DNA of 55,453 nt from Bacillota bacterium (GCA_017994615.1 JAGOKM010000002.1:1-55453); one strand, 5' to 3'. Numbered from the stretch's first letter, positions 41,713 to 51,299 are shown. Notes: a model not told the origin generated them from the letters alone. Made by a program: numbers and translations.

Positions 41713-43494
41713 ATGGCAGTTGCGAAGGATTTGTGGAAGAACTTCATAACAAGGCTCGACAGGAGGAGGCTGTTTAGGAACTCGCTTCTCATGGCCGCAT
41801 CGGCGGCGCTTTACATCGTCATCAATTTCCTTGGCAGCAAGGGTCTCATAAACGACTATTACATGCAGATACTCATCTGGGTCGGCATCAACGTGATAAT
41901 GGGCGTGAGCTTGAACCTTATAAACGGCATAACGGGCCAGTTCTCCCTGGGACATGCCGGGTTCATGGCGATAGGCGCCTACATATCCGCCTACTTCACC
42001 AAGATGCTGGGGCTTCCGTTCCCGATAGCGCTTCTGGCAGGAAGCCTGGGCGCGGCCCTCGGTGGCCTTGTGGTTGGAATACCGACCCTGCGGCTTAAAG
42101 GCGACTACCTGGCGATAGCTACGCTGGGCTTCGGGGAGATAATCAGGGTAATAATCGTAAACCTCGAGGTGGTCGGCGGCCCGAGGGGCATCCCCGGAAT
42201 ACCGCAATACACGTCGTTCCTATGGGTGTTCGTGATGGCGGTATTCACAATCATCTTCATTTCGAACCTCGGCAACTCGAGGCACGGAAGGGCCTTGATC
42301 GCCATCAGGGAGGATGAGACTGCGGCCGACACAATGGGCATAGACACTACGAAGTTCAAGATAACCGCATTCGTGGTCGGGTCCATGTTCGCAGGCCTTG
42401 CCGGAGGGCTGTACGCCCACAGGCTGACATACATAGACCCCAGCCAGTTCGACTTCATGAAATCCATTGAGTCGCTGGTCATCATCGTCCTGGGAGGATT
42501 GGGCAGCATTACGGGCGCTGTCATTTCGGCGGTCGTCGTGACGTTCCTTCCCGAGGTGCTCAGATTCGTGCAGCAGTACAGGATGGTCATCTATTCGCTG
42601 ATGCTCATCCTCATAATGCTGTTCCGTCAGAAGGGCCTTATGGGGACCAAGGAATTCTCCTGGGAGATGTTCGGCCTGGGCGACAGGCGCAGGCAGGCCA
42701 AAGGCGGCGACAGCAGGGGAGAAGTGCCGCCTGTGCTGGAGACCAGGAAGCTGACCAAGCGCTTCGGCGGGGTGCAGGCTGCGAAGGACTTCGACATTAC
42801 CCTGAGACAGGGCGAGCTAGTAGGGCTCATAGGGCCCAACGGCGCAGGGAAGACCACCGTGTTCAACCTGCTTACAGGCCTTGCCGAACCTACTTCTGGA
42901 GAGATACTGTTCAACGGCGAGAGGATTGACGGCAAGCTGCCCTATGAAATCACCTCCATGGGCATAGCGAGGACGTTCCAGAACATAAGGCTGTTCAACA
43001 ACCTGACGGTCATCGAGAACGTCAAGACGGCATTCCATGCCAAGCACACCTATTCGATGTTCGACGCTATATCGAGGCTCGGGTCGTACAGAAGGACAGA
43101 GGATACTGTCATAGAGAAGTCTATGAACCTGCTGGCGCTCTTCGGGCTCGACGGCAAGGCGTACGAGCAGGCGAGCTCATTGCCATACGGCGCACAAAGG
43201 AGGCTGGAGATAGCAAGGGCGCTTGCCACGGGGCCGAAGCTGCTGCTTTTGGACGAGCCGGCTGCAGGAATGAACCCTCAGGAGACCAAGGAACTGCAGG
43301 AGCTAATCTACTGGCTGAGGGACAGGTTCGGCCTGACGATACTGCTGATCGAGCATGACATGAGTCTCGTCATGAACCTGTGCGAGAGGATCATAGTCCT
43401 GGACTACGGAGAGAAGATAGCAGAGGGCCTGCCGGACGAGATCAGGCACAACAAGAGGGTCATAGAGGCCTATCTCGGAGAGGAGGCGTGCTAG
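41713..43494 (+). CDS. Fused LivM permease and LivG ATPase
   Basis: This 593-residue protein joins two normally separate subunits. Residues about 1-310 are LivM: NGITGQFSLGHAGFMAIGAY, RLKGDYLAIATLGFGEI, the loop RHGRALIAIREDETAADTMG and GGLGSITGAVISA. After a charged linker (about 320-345) comes a complete LivG ATPase: Walker A GPNGAGKTT near 373, GIARTFQNIRLF, the signature LPYGAQRRLEIA, Walker B LLLLDEPAAGMNP near 512 and switch HDMSLV. The fusion fixes one ATPase to each permease half. The leftward liv operon in this window has the two as separate genes. The ATG at 41713 has GGGAGAAGG upstream. Confidence 0.93.
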   Translation: MAVAKDLWKNFITRLDRRRLFRNSLLMAASAALYIVINFLGSKGLINDYYMQILIWVGINVIMGVSLNLINGITGQFSLGHAGFMAIGAYISAYFTKMLGLPFPIALLAGSLGAALGGLVVGIPTLRLKGDYLAIATLGFGEIIRVIIVNLEVVGGPRGIPGIPQYTSFLWVFVMAVFTIIFISNLGNSRHGRALIAIREDETAADTMGIDTTKFKITAFVVGSMFAGLAGGLYAHRLTYIDPSQFDFMKSIESLVIIVLGGLGSITGAVISAVVVTFLPEVLRFVQQYRMVIYSLMLILIMLFRQKGLMGTKEFSWEMFGLGDRRRQAKGGDSRGEVPPVLETRKLTKRFGGVQAAKDFDITLRQGELVGLIGPNGAGKTTVFNLLTGLAEPTSGEILFNGERIDGKLPYEITSMGIARTFQNIRLFNNLTVIENVKTAFHAKHTYSMFDAISRLGSYRRTEDTVIEKSMNLLALFGLDGKAYEQASSLPYGAQRRLEIARALATGPKLLLLDEPAAGMNPQETKELQELIYWLRDRFGLTILLIEHDMSLVMNLCERIIVLDYGEKIAEGLPDEIRHNKRVIEAYLGEEAC

Positions 43495-43495
43495 C

Positions 43496-44227
43496 ATGCA
43501 GATGCTCAAGGTAGAGAACCTGAACGTGCATTACGGGGCGATCCATGCGATCAAGGGAGTGTCCTTCGACGTCTCGAAAGGGGAGATAGTCACCCTGATC
43601 GGGGCGAACGGCGCCGGTAAAAGCACGATATTGAGGGCCATATCCGGGCTGGTCAAGGCCTCGGGTGGAAGCATAACCTATGCCCGCAAAGAGGGCGACG
43701 AACCAAAAAGCCTTCTTAGCGTGCCCGCCCATAAGCTTGTAAGCCTCGGCATATCGCACGTACCCGAAGGCAGGCGAATTTTCGCCAACCTCACTGTCAT
43801 GGACAACCTGGAGCTGGGAGGATACCTCAGGAAGGACAAGGCAGGCATAGCCGAGGACACCGACTGGGTGTTCTCCCTGTTCCCGAGGCTCAAGGAAAGG
43901 CAGAAGCAGCTCGCAGGGACTCTCTCGGGCGGGGAGCAGCAGATGCTGGCGACGGCGAGGGGCTTGATGTCCAGGCCGGACCTCCTTCTCATGGACGAGC
44001 CGTCGATGGGCCTGGCTCCAATCTTGGTGCGCGAGATATTCGACACAGTTGCCTTGATTAACAAAAGAGGCGTCACCATCCTGATGGTAGAGCAGAACGC
44101 CAACATGGCTTTATCCCTTGCCAACAGGGCATTCGTCCTGGAAGTGGGGAGCATAGTCCTGGAAGGGAGCTCGGCGGAGCTGTCCTGCAACGCAAGGGTC
44201 AAGGAGGCCTATCTGGGAGGCAAATAG
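43496..44227 (+). CDS. livF: LIV-type ABC transporter ATPase LivF
   Basis: This 243-residue ABC ATPase has Walker A GANGAGKST, signature LSGGEQQML, Walker B LLLMDEPSMGLAP and MVEQN in the switch position. A short insertion (YARKEGDEPKSLL near 62-75) lengthens the region after Walker A. It pairs with the LivG half of the fusion. The ATG at 43496 follows GGAGG by 9 bases, one base after the previous stop. It is the last gene of the operon. Confidence 0.94.
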   Translation: MQMLKVENLNVHYGAIHAIKGVSFDVSKGEIVTLIGANGAGKSTILRAISGLVKASGGSITYARKEGDEPKSLLSVPAHKLVSLGISHVPEGRRIFANLTVMDNLELGGYLRKDKAGIAEDTDWVFSLFPRLKERQKQLAGTLSGGEQQMLATARGLMSRPDLLLMDEPSMGLAPILVREIFDTVALINKRGVTILMVEQNANMALSLANRAFVLEVGSIVLEGSSAELSCNARVKEAYLGGK

Positions 44228-44253
44228 AGGGCAAACAAGGCTTATCAGTAAAG

Positions 44254-44279
44254 GCGGCGCCTTCCCGGCGCCGCTTTCC
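44254..44279 (+). terminator. Rho-independent terminator after the second liv operon
   Basis: GCGGCGCC and GGCGCCGC form an 8-bp GC stem with a 5-base loop, followed by TTTCCT. Confidence 0.85.
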
Positions 44280-44350
44280 TATGTTGATACTATAAAGAAC
44301 TTTAAAAAGGCATTTTCCATATATTGCACATTTTGCAAAGGTTTATTACA

Positions 44351-44379
44351 TTTACAGAAGTATATGGGGATATTATAAT
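44351..44379 (+). promoter_or_regulatory. Predicted promoter of the first DUF11 protein gene
   Basis: TTTACA, a 17-base spacer and TATAAT give a near-consensus sigma-70 promoter, 53 bases upstream of the start codon in an AT-rich gap. Confidence 0.7.
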
Positions 44380-44431
44380 CGCATAGTAAATACTATGCAT
44401 TTATCAGCAACCTAGTTAAGGCGGTTTGCAG

Positions 44432-46264
44432 ATGCGTACAAGGTTACTTTCGACTTCCGCAGCGATATTGCTTCTATTCGTCGCATTTCCCGCAGCAGCT
44501 GCATGGCCTACCCAGGCTCAATGGATACCTACTCTGGGGGTAGACTGGAGCTATGTTGTCGATCCCATTAGTGATGTCACGCCAAGGGGGCACCTTGACC
44601 TTGTGCCTGACCAGACGAGCTCATCTTCTGCAGCAGCTTATTGGTACTTCGACGGGATATATTTGTTCTTCAGGATGATAGTAGACGGAGACCCGGTGAA
44701 GAACCGAGGCCTTGCTTCAGCCGAGATGCTTTCTTTCGGATGGAATGTCCTGATCGAAAGCACAGGTGACAATTACCCTGATTATGCGGCATCGGTGGAT
44801 GGCACAGGCAGCTCTGACACATTCCATACACTTTACAATACGGGACTAGATGTGAACGTGGAGTCCGAGACGGGATACTCTTCGGTCGCAGCCCCCAACT
44901 CCTCATACGTCGATGCGGAGGGTTTCCAGATACTCATGAATGGCTATGTGAGAAGCAGGCAGGTCACCACCGACCCTACTAAGTTCTATAATTCGAACCC
45001 CGACTTCTACATAGACTTCATGGTTCCGCTTTCGTGGCTCTCAAGGGCAGGCGGGGCGGCTCCTCCGACTCCTATTACGACAGCGACTCCCATCAAGTTC
45101 GCGTTCGGCACGGGCGCCAGCGGCCAGACGATAAACAAGGACCTTGCCGGGCAGTCCGCTACGACAGACATCGTCGACTTCTTCAACGATTCGCCAGCGA
45201 CATCGATAGGAACTGCAGGGTATGGAGTCCTTCGCGACAGAAGGCATGCGGCATCCCCACCGGCCATGGGCATTTGGAACCCGGGAGAGACCGTGGTTGT
45301 CAACGGCTTCGGATGGCCGGCGAGCCCATCGTCATACTACAGGAATTTCCTGAACGTGAGGATTCTAGATCCCCTGACTCACGTCGTCTGGTCGGGTAAC
45401 GTACCCTGTGCCGCTGACGGGAGCGTCGCCGATTCCAATACGCTTAATGTCACTTCCTCACTTATGCCGGGCATTTATTACATAGTCGTCGAGGACCCGA
45501 GGAGCCTGGGCACGTTCAATCCGAAGGACACGTTCACAATACCAGCACCGCCGGTCGACCTTACCACCAGCTACAAGTCCGTGGACAAGGCCCAGGCAGT
45601 AGGCGGTGACATCCTGCTGTATACGATAACCGTGAGGAACACTGGGAGCGGAACGGCGAACGGCATAATCGTCTCCGACACGCCCTCCATCCATACGCAA
45701 TACGTCGCAGGCTCCACTACCGCAGCAGGGACGCCCCTTGGCGACTTAGCGGGCGTATCCCCGCTGTATAACGGCTTTGTGATCCCTCCTCTGGGGCCGG
45801 GTGCGACCTATCTGATAACCTTCAGGGCGATGGTGAAGCATGAGACTCCTGACCAGACTGTTGCCGTCAACTTGGCGGTGCTGTCCTATGCAAGCGCAGC
45901 ATATCCTTTGGAGGCGTTCACGCTCGTCAATGCCCCGGCAATGACGATCGTCAAGTCGGTTGAACCAGCCGGGGGCGTCCTTCCCGGAGGCACACTGACT
46001 TATACCGTCAGCTTCGCCAATGCTGGACATTCGGACGCCACCGACCTGGAGATCGTCGACCTCATCCCCGGGCAGACGTATTTCGTGAAGGGAAGCGCGA
46101 CAGCGTCACTGGCGGGAGGGTCGTTCTCGTACCGCTACTTCCCGGGCGGAACGTTCGAAGCATCTGACGGCCTGCCAGGAGAGGTCATCGAAATACGTTA
46201 CGTCATACCGTCGCTTCCTCCCGGCGCATCAGGGACGATAGCTTTTTCGGTGACGGTGAAATAA
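44432..46264 (+). CDS. Secreted DUF11-repeat protein
   Basis: This 610-residue protein has a signal peptide (about 24 residues, ending PAAAAW). An unrecognised N-terminal domain (about 25-370) is rich in aromatic residues and Asp. Two DUF11-type beta-sandwich repeats follow, each with the YTITVRNTGSGTA / YTVSFANAGHSDA pattern and a D-TPS/D-IPG turn, at about 385-485 and 505-610. DUF11 repeats are common in bacterial surface proteins; no sorting signal or cell-wall anchor is seen. I chose the ATG at 44432, 7 bases after AAGGCGG. A paralogous gene follows, and the two may form a surface structure. Confidence 0.82.
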   Translation: MRTRLLSTSAAILLLFVAFPAAAAWPTQAQWIPTLGVDWSYVVDPISDVTPRGHLDLVPDQTSSSSAAAYWYFDGIYLFFRMIVDGDPVKNRGLASAEMLSFGWNVLIESTGDNYPDYAASVDGTGSSDTFHTLYNTGLDVNVESETGYSSVAAPNSSYVDAEGFQILMNGYVRSRQVTTDPTKFYNSNPDFYIDFMVPLSWLSRAGGAAPPTPITTATPIKFAFGTGASGQTINKDLAGQSATTDIVDFFNDSPATSIGTAGYGVLRDRRHAASPPAMGIWNPGETVVVNGFGWPASPSSYYRNFLNVRILDPLTHVVWSGNVPCAADGSVADSNTLNVTSSLMPGIYYIVVEDPRSLGTFNPKDTFTIPAPPVDLTTSYKSVDKAQAVGGDILLYTITVRNTGSGTANGIIVSDTPSIHTQYVAGSTTAAGTPLGDLAGVSPLYNGFVIPPLGPGATYLITFRAMVKHETPDQTVAVNLAVLSYASAAYPLEAFTLVNAPAMTIVKSVEPAGGVLPGGTLTYTVSFANAGHSDATDLEIVDLIPGQTYFVKGSATASLAGGSFSYRYFPGGTFEASDGLPGEVIEIRYVIPSLPPGASGTIAFSVTVK

Positions 46265-46292
46265 GCGCACGCAAAAGAACATCACCAGACAG

Positions 46293-46321
46293 CGGCATGG
46301 GTTTGACGCCCATGCCGTTTT
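46293..46321 (+). terminator. Rho-independent terminator after the first DUF11 gene
   Basis: CGGCATGGG and CCCATGCCG form a 9-bp stem with a 7-base loop, followed by TTTT. Confidence 0.9.
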
Positions 46322-46577
46322 CGTCGCTTGCCGTCAAGATTTCATCTGACCGGATAGGGATTCTACAGGCTTCGAGCGATGTCCCGCCTCCCCACCGGAA
46401 AATAGAATGGTTTCACAGTGCTGGTTTCATGTGACCTCCGTCAGGTGACGCTGCAAAGCTGTAGCATTGGCCTTTGACGTCAAATCCACTCAGGGCAGAA
46501 TGGGCTACTAAGGGCTTTGACGCAGTGAAACGGCACTATTCTACATGAAATCAAAACCGACATAGGGAGGGCATTTC
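46322..46577. other. Leader region of the second DUF11 gene
   Basis: No gene is present. A 12-bp perfect palindrome TTTGACGTCAAA lies at 46473-46484 and a second TTGACG near 46518. Either could be a -35 element, but no convincing -10 follows. The stretch GACGCTGCAAAGC at 46447 recalls part of a cyclic-di-GMP riboswitch, but the rest of that fold is absent. Confidence 0.4.
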
Positions 46578-48320
46578 ATGATAAGACGCGTTATCGTGGC
46601 ATTATCCATTGCCGTCATGCTTACAGCAGCGATGGCGGCAAGCGTCTCGGCAACGGGCACGCTTGCTGGAACTTCGATCACCAACAATTCCACGGTCACT
46701 TTCAAGGACGTGAACAACAATCCGAAGCCGGCGATTACTTCGAACACGGTGACTACAACGGTGAACGCCATCCGAGGAGTAGATGTGTCAAATGGATACG
46801 TCGTCTCCACAGAGGATAAGATCGTGGATTTCGGGTTCGTAGTCACCAATACCGGGAACGGGTACGACACCTTCTCATTGGGACTGACCGGCGTGCCGGC
46901 CGGTTGGTCCGCCAGGATATATCACAACACCAACCGCGACGGGGCCCTTGACCCCGGTGAGACAACGATAACCGGCTCCACAGGTCAGCTGGACCCCAAT
47001 CCCCCTACGGTAGTTACAAACCCGACTGCGTACGATTATTGGGTCTTCGTAAGGGTGATCGCCCCTGATGCGCCTGCTGTCGTCAATCAGACGGTGAACC
47101 TCGTCTTTACGGCGAAAAGCGATTCCGACTCTACGGTTACGGATGCAGCCACGATTCAGCTGACCGTCAAACAGGCCGTTGTGGACATCGTCAAAACCGC
47201 CGGCAATCCAAACCCGATGCCGCTGGAGCCTTTCGACTATACGGTACAGGTCTCAAACAGCGGCGCGGTCCAAGCGTACAACGTCATTGTAAAAGACACA
47301 TTGCCCGAGGGGCTCCAGTACATTGGCCCTGTGCTGCTTGATGCCGACGGCCCAGGCCCAGGCCTGCCCACCACTGTATACAACTCTTTTTCGAACGGGG
47401 CCATAACCGTGAACCTGTATAACCTTAGCGCGTCTACAACTGCGGTCATCACTTTCAAGGTGCAGGTGACAGGGGAAATACCCTACAGCACTGTGATAAG
47501 CAACACCGCACAAGTCACCTACGATGATAAACCTCTGAAGAACGACCACACGGCCGCCTTCACAGATGCCAGCACAGTCCAGATAAGCGTAGCAAACAGG
47601 GCAGGAGTGGACATCGGGTCGGATTACTCAGGGTATGCCGATCCGGGAGACGAGGTCCGCATACCTTTCACCATCATTAATACAGGCAACGGGGCCGACC
47701 ACTATACCATCAGCGCCGCCAATACAGGCAGCCTGGCCCTTACATGGAGGATCTATTTGGACGAGGATGGCGACGGGACCTATGAGAGGCTGGTCGGAGT
47801 AACTGACGCTTCGGATCCGACCGTGGGGGATACGCCCAGCATGTCGAAGGATGATATAGGCAACTTCATGGCCGTGGCGACGGTGCCGGCCGGCGCAATG
47901 GATGGGACGGTGAACACCCTGGTGATAACAGCCACCAGCAACAGGCCGCCAGTGCCTCATGCCAAGGACAGCATCACGCTGAAGACTACCGCACGAGCCC
48001 CATATATGTCCTTAATAGAATCGGTCAACAAGGGGACGGCCAAGCCAGGGGACATCCTCACCTACACGATTACCCTTACCAATGTGGGCAACGGCGACGC
48101 AAAGGAAGTGACAGTCTCTGACGTAATAAGCGAGTTCGCCGTTTACGTGGCAGATTCAATAACCGTAGACGGAATAGCGCAGACAGATACGGTCGACTCG
48201 GATTACGCTTCGTACCAATCGGGCAAAGTCACGGTCTTCATACCGACCGTCCAGGGGAAGATGAGCGGAGAGACGCCCAAAACGCAGTTCGTCATCACTT
48301 TCCAGGTTCGTGTAAAATAA
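46578..48320 (+). CDS. Secreted DUF11-repeat protein
   Basis: This 580-residue protein has a signal peptide (about 25 residues, ending SVSATG) and is built of successive beta-sandwich units: GFVVTNTGNGYDTFSL near 90, YTVQVSNSGAVQAYNV near 220, FTIINTGNGADHYTIS near 370 and YTITLTNVGNGDAKEV near 500. Asp-rich loops such as NTNRDGALDPGE and DEDGDGTYE look like calcium-binding turns. It ends with a beta-strand, QFVITFQVRVK, very like the end of the preceding protein. No anchor is visible. The ATG at 46578 follows GGGAGGG. Confidence 0.82.
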   Translation: MIRRVIVALSIAVMLTAAMAASVSATGTLAGTSITNNSTVTFKDVNNNPKPAITSNTVTTTVNAIRGVDVSNGYVVSTEDKIVDFGFVVTNTGNGYDTFSLGLTGVPAGWSARIYHNTNRDGALDPGETTITGSTGQLDPNPPTVVTNPTAYDYWVFVRVIAPDAPAVVNQTVNLVFTAKSDSDSTVTDAATIQLTVKQAVVDIVKTAGNPNPMPLEPFDYTVQVSNSGAVQAYNVIVKDTLPEGLQYIGPVLLDADGPGPGLPTTVYNSFSNGAITVNLYNLSASTTAVITFKVQVTGEIPYSTVISNTAQVTYDDKPLKNDHTAAFTDASTVQISVANRAGVDIGSDYSGYADPGDEVRIPFTIINTGNGADHYTISAANTGSLALTWRIYLDEDGDGTYERLVGVTDASDPTVGDTPSMSKDDIGNFMAVATVPAGAMDGTVNTLVITATSNRPPVPHAKDSITLKTTARAPYMSLIESVNKGTAKPGDILTYTITLTNVGNGDAKEVTVSDVISEFAVYVADSITVDGIAQTDTVDSDYASYQSGKVTVFIPTVQGKMSGETPKTQFVITFQVRVK

Positions 48321-48332
48321 TCTGCTTTCACA

Positions 48333-48379
48333 GATATGAAAGGTTCTGGGCTGCTGTAAAGGCAGCCCCATTTCATATC
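48333..48379 (+). terminator. Long terminator hairpin after the second DUF11 gene
   Basis: An inner stem GGGCTGC/GCAGCCC with a 7-base loop is enclosed by outer arms GATATGAAA/TTTCATATC with a small internal loop between. It lies 13 bases after the stop. Confidence 0.85.
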
Positions 48380-48570
48380 GAGCACAGACCGTATCAATAT
48401 AAGGGGCAGGGCCACAGGCTGCAGATGTTCGGTGCATGTGAGCCCTGTTGGGAAAAGAGGGGCAGATGAACCGGCGCTCGTGAGGCCGGCGGTGTGGGCA
48501 GTCTCCGTTTTAGAGGGATTATCAGACGGATATAGAATAGTTAATCAGGTACAAGCGAAGGAGGGGTCCT

Positions 48571-49089
48571 ATGGACAAACAGCTCGCAGTTTTAAGTTTC
48601 GCCCTCGGCATGGAGAGGGAAGGCAAGGATTTTTTCACCAAGGCAGCGGGCACTGCAAGGGATGAAGAGGCCAGGAACGTATTCCTGGACCTTGCCAGGA
48701 TGGAAGAAGGTCACATAGCTTACATACAGGCGAACATCGACAGCCTGAACAGGGAAGGCAAGTGGACGCCGGAGCCTGTCTCCGGCCTTGATGAGGACAA
48801 AATGAGAGAGCAGGTATTCCAGGCCCGCGGAAAGGGAAAAGGGCCTGAGCCCGAGCTTCCAGTAGGGGAAGTCACAACGGAGCTTTCGGCCTTGAGGATA
48901 GCCCTGGCCATAGAGAACGACCTGTATGGCTTCTACGGGAGAGCCGCCCTGCACGCCACCGAACCGGACGCCATAGCTGTGTTCCAGAAGCTGGCAGGAT
49001 GGGAGAAAGGTCACAGGGAGATGCTGGAGGCCCAGTACGAGACGATGAAAGAGGACCTGTGGTCTGACATCGGCTTCGCTCCGTTCTAA
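48571..49089 (+). CDS. Rubrerythrin-like ferritin-fold diiron protein
   Basis: This 172-residue protein has the four-helix ferritin-like pattern with two Glu and Glu-x2-His pairs: LGMEREGKDFF then ARMEEGHIAYI, and AIENDLYGFY then GWEKGHREMLE. It lacks the C-terminal rubredoxin domain of classical rubrerythrin. Such proteins reduce peroxide or handle iron in anaerobes. The ATG at 48571 follows GGAGGGG. It has its own downstream terminator and appears monocistronic. Confidence 0.87.
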   Translation: MDKQLAVLSFALGMEREGKDFFTKAAGTARDEEARNVFLDLARMEEGHIAYIQANIDSLNREGKWTPEPVSGLDEDKMREQVFQARGKGKGPEPELPVGEVTTELSALRIALAIENDLYGFYGRAALHATEPDAIAVFQKLAGWEKGHREMLEAQYETMKEDLWSDIGFAPF

Positions 49090-49110
49090 TCATTGCATGT
49101 CCTTAAGAAG

Positions 49111-49151
49111 GCGGGGACCGGCCCTTCAGGAGCCGGCCCCCGTCCTTTTAT
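49111..49151 (+). terminator. Terminator after the rubrerythrin-like gene
   Basis: GGGG-A-CCGGC pairs with GCCGG-C-CCCC (one A/C mismatch) around a 9-base loop, followed by GTCCTTTTA. It lies between converging genes. Confidence 0.75.
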
Positions 49152-49164
49152 CATATTTAAACAC

Positions 49165-50541
49165 TTACAGAAGTATCAGGGACATCAAAGCTATGGTGAG
49201 TATGGACACGATCCCGACGAACAGAGTGCCGCCCGTCTGCAGCTTGTATGCCTGGTTGACGTCCATGTCAGAGAACTGGGACACCACCCAGAAGTAGGAG
49301 TCGTTTGCGTGCGACACGACCATCGAACCGGCGCCGATCGCTATCGTGACGAGGGCTTTGGCCATGCTGCTGTCGAAGCCCAGCGAAGGCAGCAGAGGGG
49401 CCAGTATCGCAGATGTCGTTATCAGCGAGACCGTAGACGAGCCCTGCGCCGTCTTGATTGCCGCCGCGATGATGAACGGGAGGAATATGCCCAGGTTGTA
49501 CTTGGATAGGATGTCACCAAGGACGCCTCCTATGCCAGTGGCCTGCAACACCGCGCCAAATGAGCCGCCTGCCGCTGTAATGACGAGTATCACCGCGGAA
49601 TCCTTGATGGCCTCTGACACCCAGTCCCCATAGACTTCCTTGTCGATCTTCACGGCGAGGGTCATCGCAAGGAATACACCCAGCAGCAATGCGAAGTTAG
49701 GGTTGCCCAGGAAGACCGTTACGGTCTTCAGGGTCCCTGTGCCGAAAGGATTGGAAGTGAAGTTTGCGACGGACCTCAAAGCGATCAGGACGATCGGAAC
49801 CAGTATCGGTATGAATGCATGCAGAGTGCCTGGCAGCCTGCCGAATTTCTTGAGCATCTCCTCGTAAGTCATGCTCGCCTTCGGCTTGATGTCAATTTTG
49901 GACCCTACTTTAATGGCGTACAGCCAGCCTGCTATGGTAGCCGGTATAGATGCGATGAGCCCGAGCAGGATGACAAGCCCAAGGTCGGCTCCCAGGTTGC
50001 CAGCTGCGGCAATTGGGCCGGGCGTGGGAGGCACCATCGTATGGGTCGCATAAAGGCCCATGGACAGAGCCGTGCCCATCACCGCGAGCGAGATGCCCCC
50101 AGATTGGGCAAGGGCCCTGTTTAGTGAAGAGAGGATGACGAAGCCGCTGTCGCAGAAGACTGGGATAGATACTACATATCCTGAGAACGCCATCGCCAGC
50201 GGGGAGTTCTTCTTGCCGAAAAGCTTAAGCATGGTGCGCGCCATCACAACGGCGGCTCCTGTCTTCTCCAATATCGTGCCTATGATCGTACCCGCTACGA
50301 TCACTATGCCGATATTTGTAAGCGTGCCGCCGAAGCCGTTAGCAATCGTCTCGATTATGCCCGGCACGGCCTTGCCGTCCACGGTCTTCTGGATTAGAGG
50401 GGGATTCGTCGCCAACAGCCCTACGAACAGCGCTGCCAGCAGCAGGACAAGGAACGCGTTCATCCGCACTTTGCCTGTCATGATCACTATGAATACTATT
50501 GCGACAACAAGGAGCAGAATCAACCAGGCGCCGCTGAACAT
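49165..50541 (-). CDS. GntP-family permease (gluconate/organic acid:H+ symporter-like)
   Basis: This 458-residue membrane protein has about twelve hydrophobic segments. GntP markers are GFGGTLTNIGIVIVAGTIIG, YVVSIPVFCDSGFVIL, HTMVPPTPGPIAAA and a late AAAIKTAQGSSTVSLIT followed by SHANDSYFW. Family members carry gluconate, idonate, glycerate or hydroxy-acids with protons; the substrate here is unknown and no metabolic gene accompanies it. I chose the ATG at 50541, 9 bases after AGGAGG; longer in-frame starts lack sites. Confidence 0.92.
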   Translation of the reverse strand: MFSGAWLILLLVVAIVFIVIMTGKVRMNAFLVLLLAALFVGLLATNPPLIQKTVDGKAVPGIIETIANGFGGTLTNIGIVIVAGTIIGTILEKTGAAVVMARTMLKLFGKKNSPLAMAFSGYVVSIPVFCDSGFVILSSLNRALAQSGGISLAVMGTALSMGLYATHTMVPPTPGPIAAAGNLGADLGLVILLGLIASIPATIAGWLYAIKVGSKIDIKPKASMTYEEMLKKFGRLPGTLHAFIPILVPIVLIALRSVANFTSNPFGTGTLKTVTVFLGNPNFALLLGVFLAMTLAVKIDKEVYGDWVSEAIKDSAVILVITAAGGSFGAVLQATGIGGVLGDILSKYNLGIFLPFIIAAAIKTAQGSSTVSLITTSAILAPLLPSLGFDSSMAKALVTIAIGAGSMVVSHANDSYFWVVSQFSDMDVNQAYKLQTGGTLFVGIVSILTIALMSLILL

Positions 50542-50687
50542 GCAATAACACCTCCTGAATATGCATTGCGGGATAAAAAAGTATTCTACAGAAGTCCCGA
50601 ATATCCTGCACAGGGACATTACCGCGGGATGCAAGTATTCGCAGCTCCTTATAGATGCTAGAATCAGACCATAAGCGGAGGTGCATA

Positions 50688-51299
50688 TTGGACCTTTTAC
50701 TAATCAGGCACGCAGAGAGCTATGCAAACACCCGGAGGGTGTTCTCGAATTCGGGCTGGAAGCACGGTTTGACTCCGAAGGGCTTCGAACAGGCTGAAGC
50801 TGCCGCAATGGCCATACCCGGATTCTTCGGGGTCCCTGCCAGGATATACAGCAGCCACCTGAGGAGGGCGTGCGAGACAGCCGGTGTGATAGCCGAGCGA
50901 TTGTGCGTGGAGCACAGGGCCCTTGCGGAGCTCGGGGAGATTGCTGCGGGCGACCTCGAAGGTAAATCGGATGCCAGGAGCTGGAGCATACACAACAATG
51001 TATGGAACAGGTGGTTCCAGCTGGGGCAGACCGATGCAAGGCTTCCAGGCGGGGAGACAATGCAGGAGGCCGTGGACAGGATGATGGCAGCGATTGCAAG
51101 GATCGAGGAGGAAGAGGAGGGAGAGAAGTTCGCAGTGGTGAGCCACGGCGGGATAATCATGGCCCTCCTGCTGGGCAAGGTGTACGGGCTCCCGGATTTC
51201 ATACAAAGGCGGGGCCTGATATCCAACTGCGACATGGTGCATGTGGCCAAGAAGGACGGCATGCTGCTGTACAGAGGGTTTAAGTCAATCAAGCGCTGA
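50688..51299 (+). CDS. Histidine phosphatase superfamily protein (phosphoglycerate mutase-like)
   Basis: This 203-residue protein begins LDLLLIRHAESYANT, with the catalytic RHAE His. It continues with YSSHLRRACETAGVIAE, a GEIAAGDLEGKSD acid region and AVVSHGGIIMALLLG with the second His. This is the phosphatase branch (CobC/PhoE-like), and the substrate cannot be deduced. The TTG at 50688 is 6 bases after GGAGG and gives the standard N-terminus; an ATG 11 codons upstream has no site. Confidence 0.88.
   Translation: MDLLLIRHAESYANTRRVFSNSGWKHGLTPKGFEQAEAAAMAIPGFFGVPARIYSSHLRRACETAGVIAERLCVEHRALAELGEIAAGDLEGKSDARSWSIHNNVWNRWFQLGQTDARLPGGETMQEAVDRMMAAIARIEEEEEGEKFAVVSHGGIIMALLLGKVYGLPDFIQRRGLISNCDMVHVAKKDGMLLYRGFKSIKR

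Noticed and set aside
46440-46500. Possible cyclic-di-GMP riboswitch before the second DUF11 gene
   Set aside because: Only a GACGCTGCAAAGC-like stretch resembles the core; the other conserved helices and tetraloop parts are not found.
47360-47380. Another TGTATACAA match
   Set aside because: It falls inside the coding sequence of the second DUF11 protein, so it is most likely chance.
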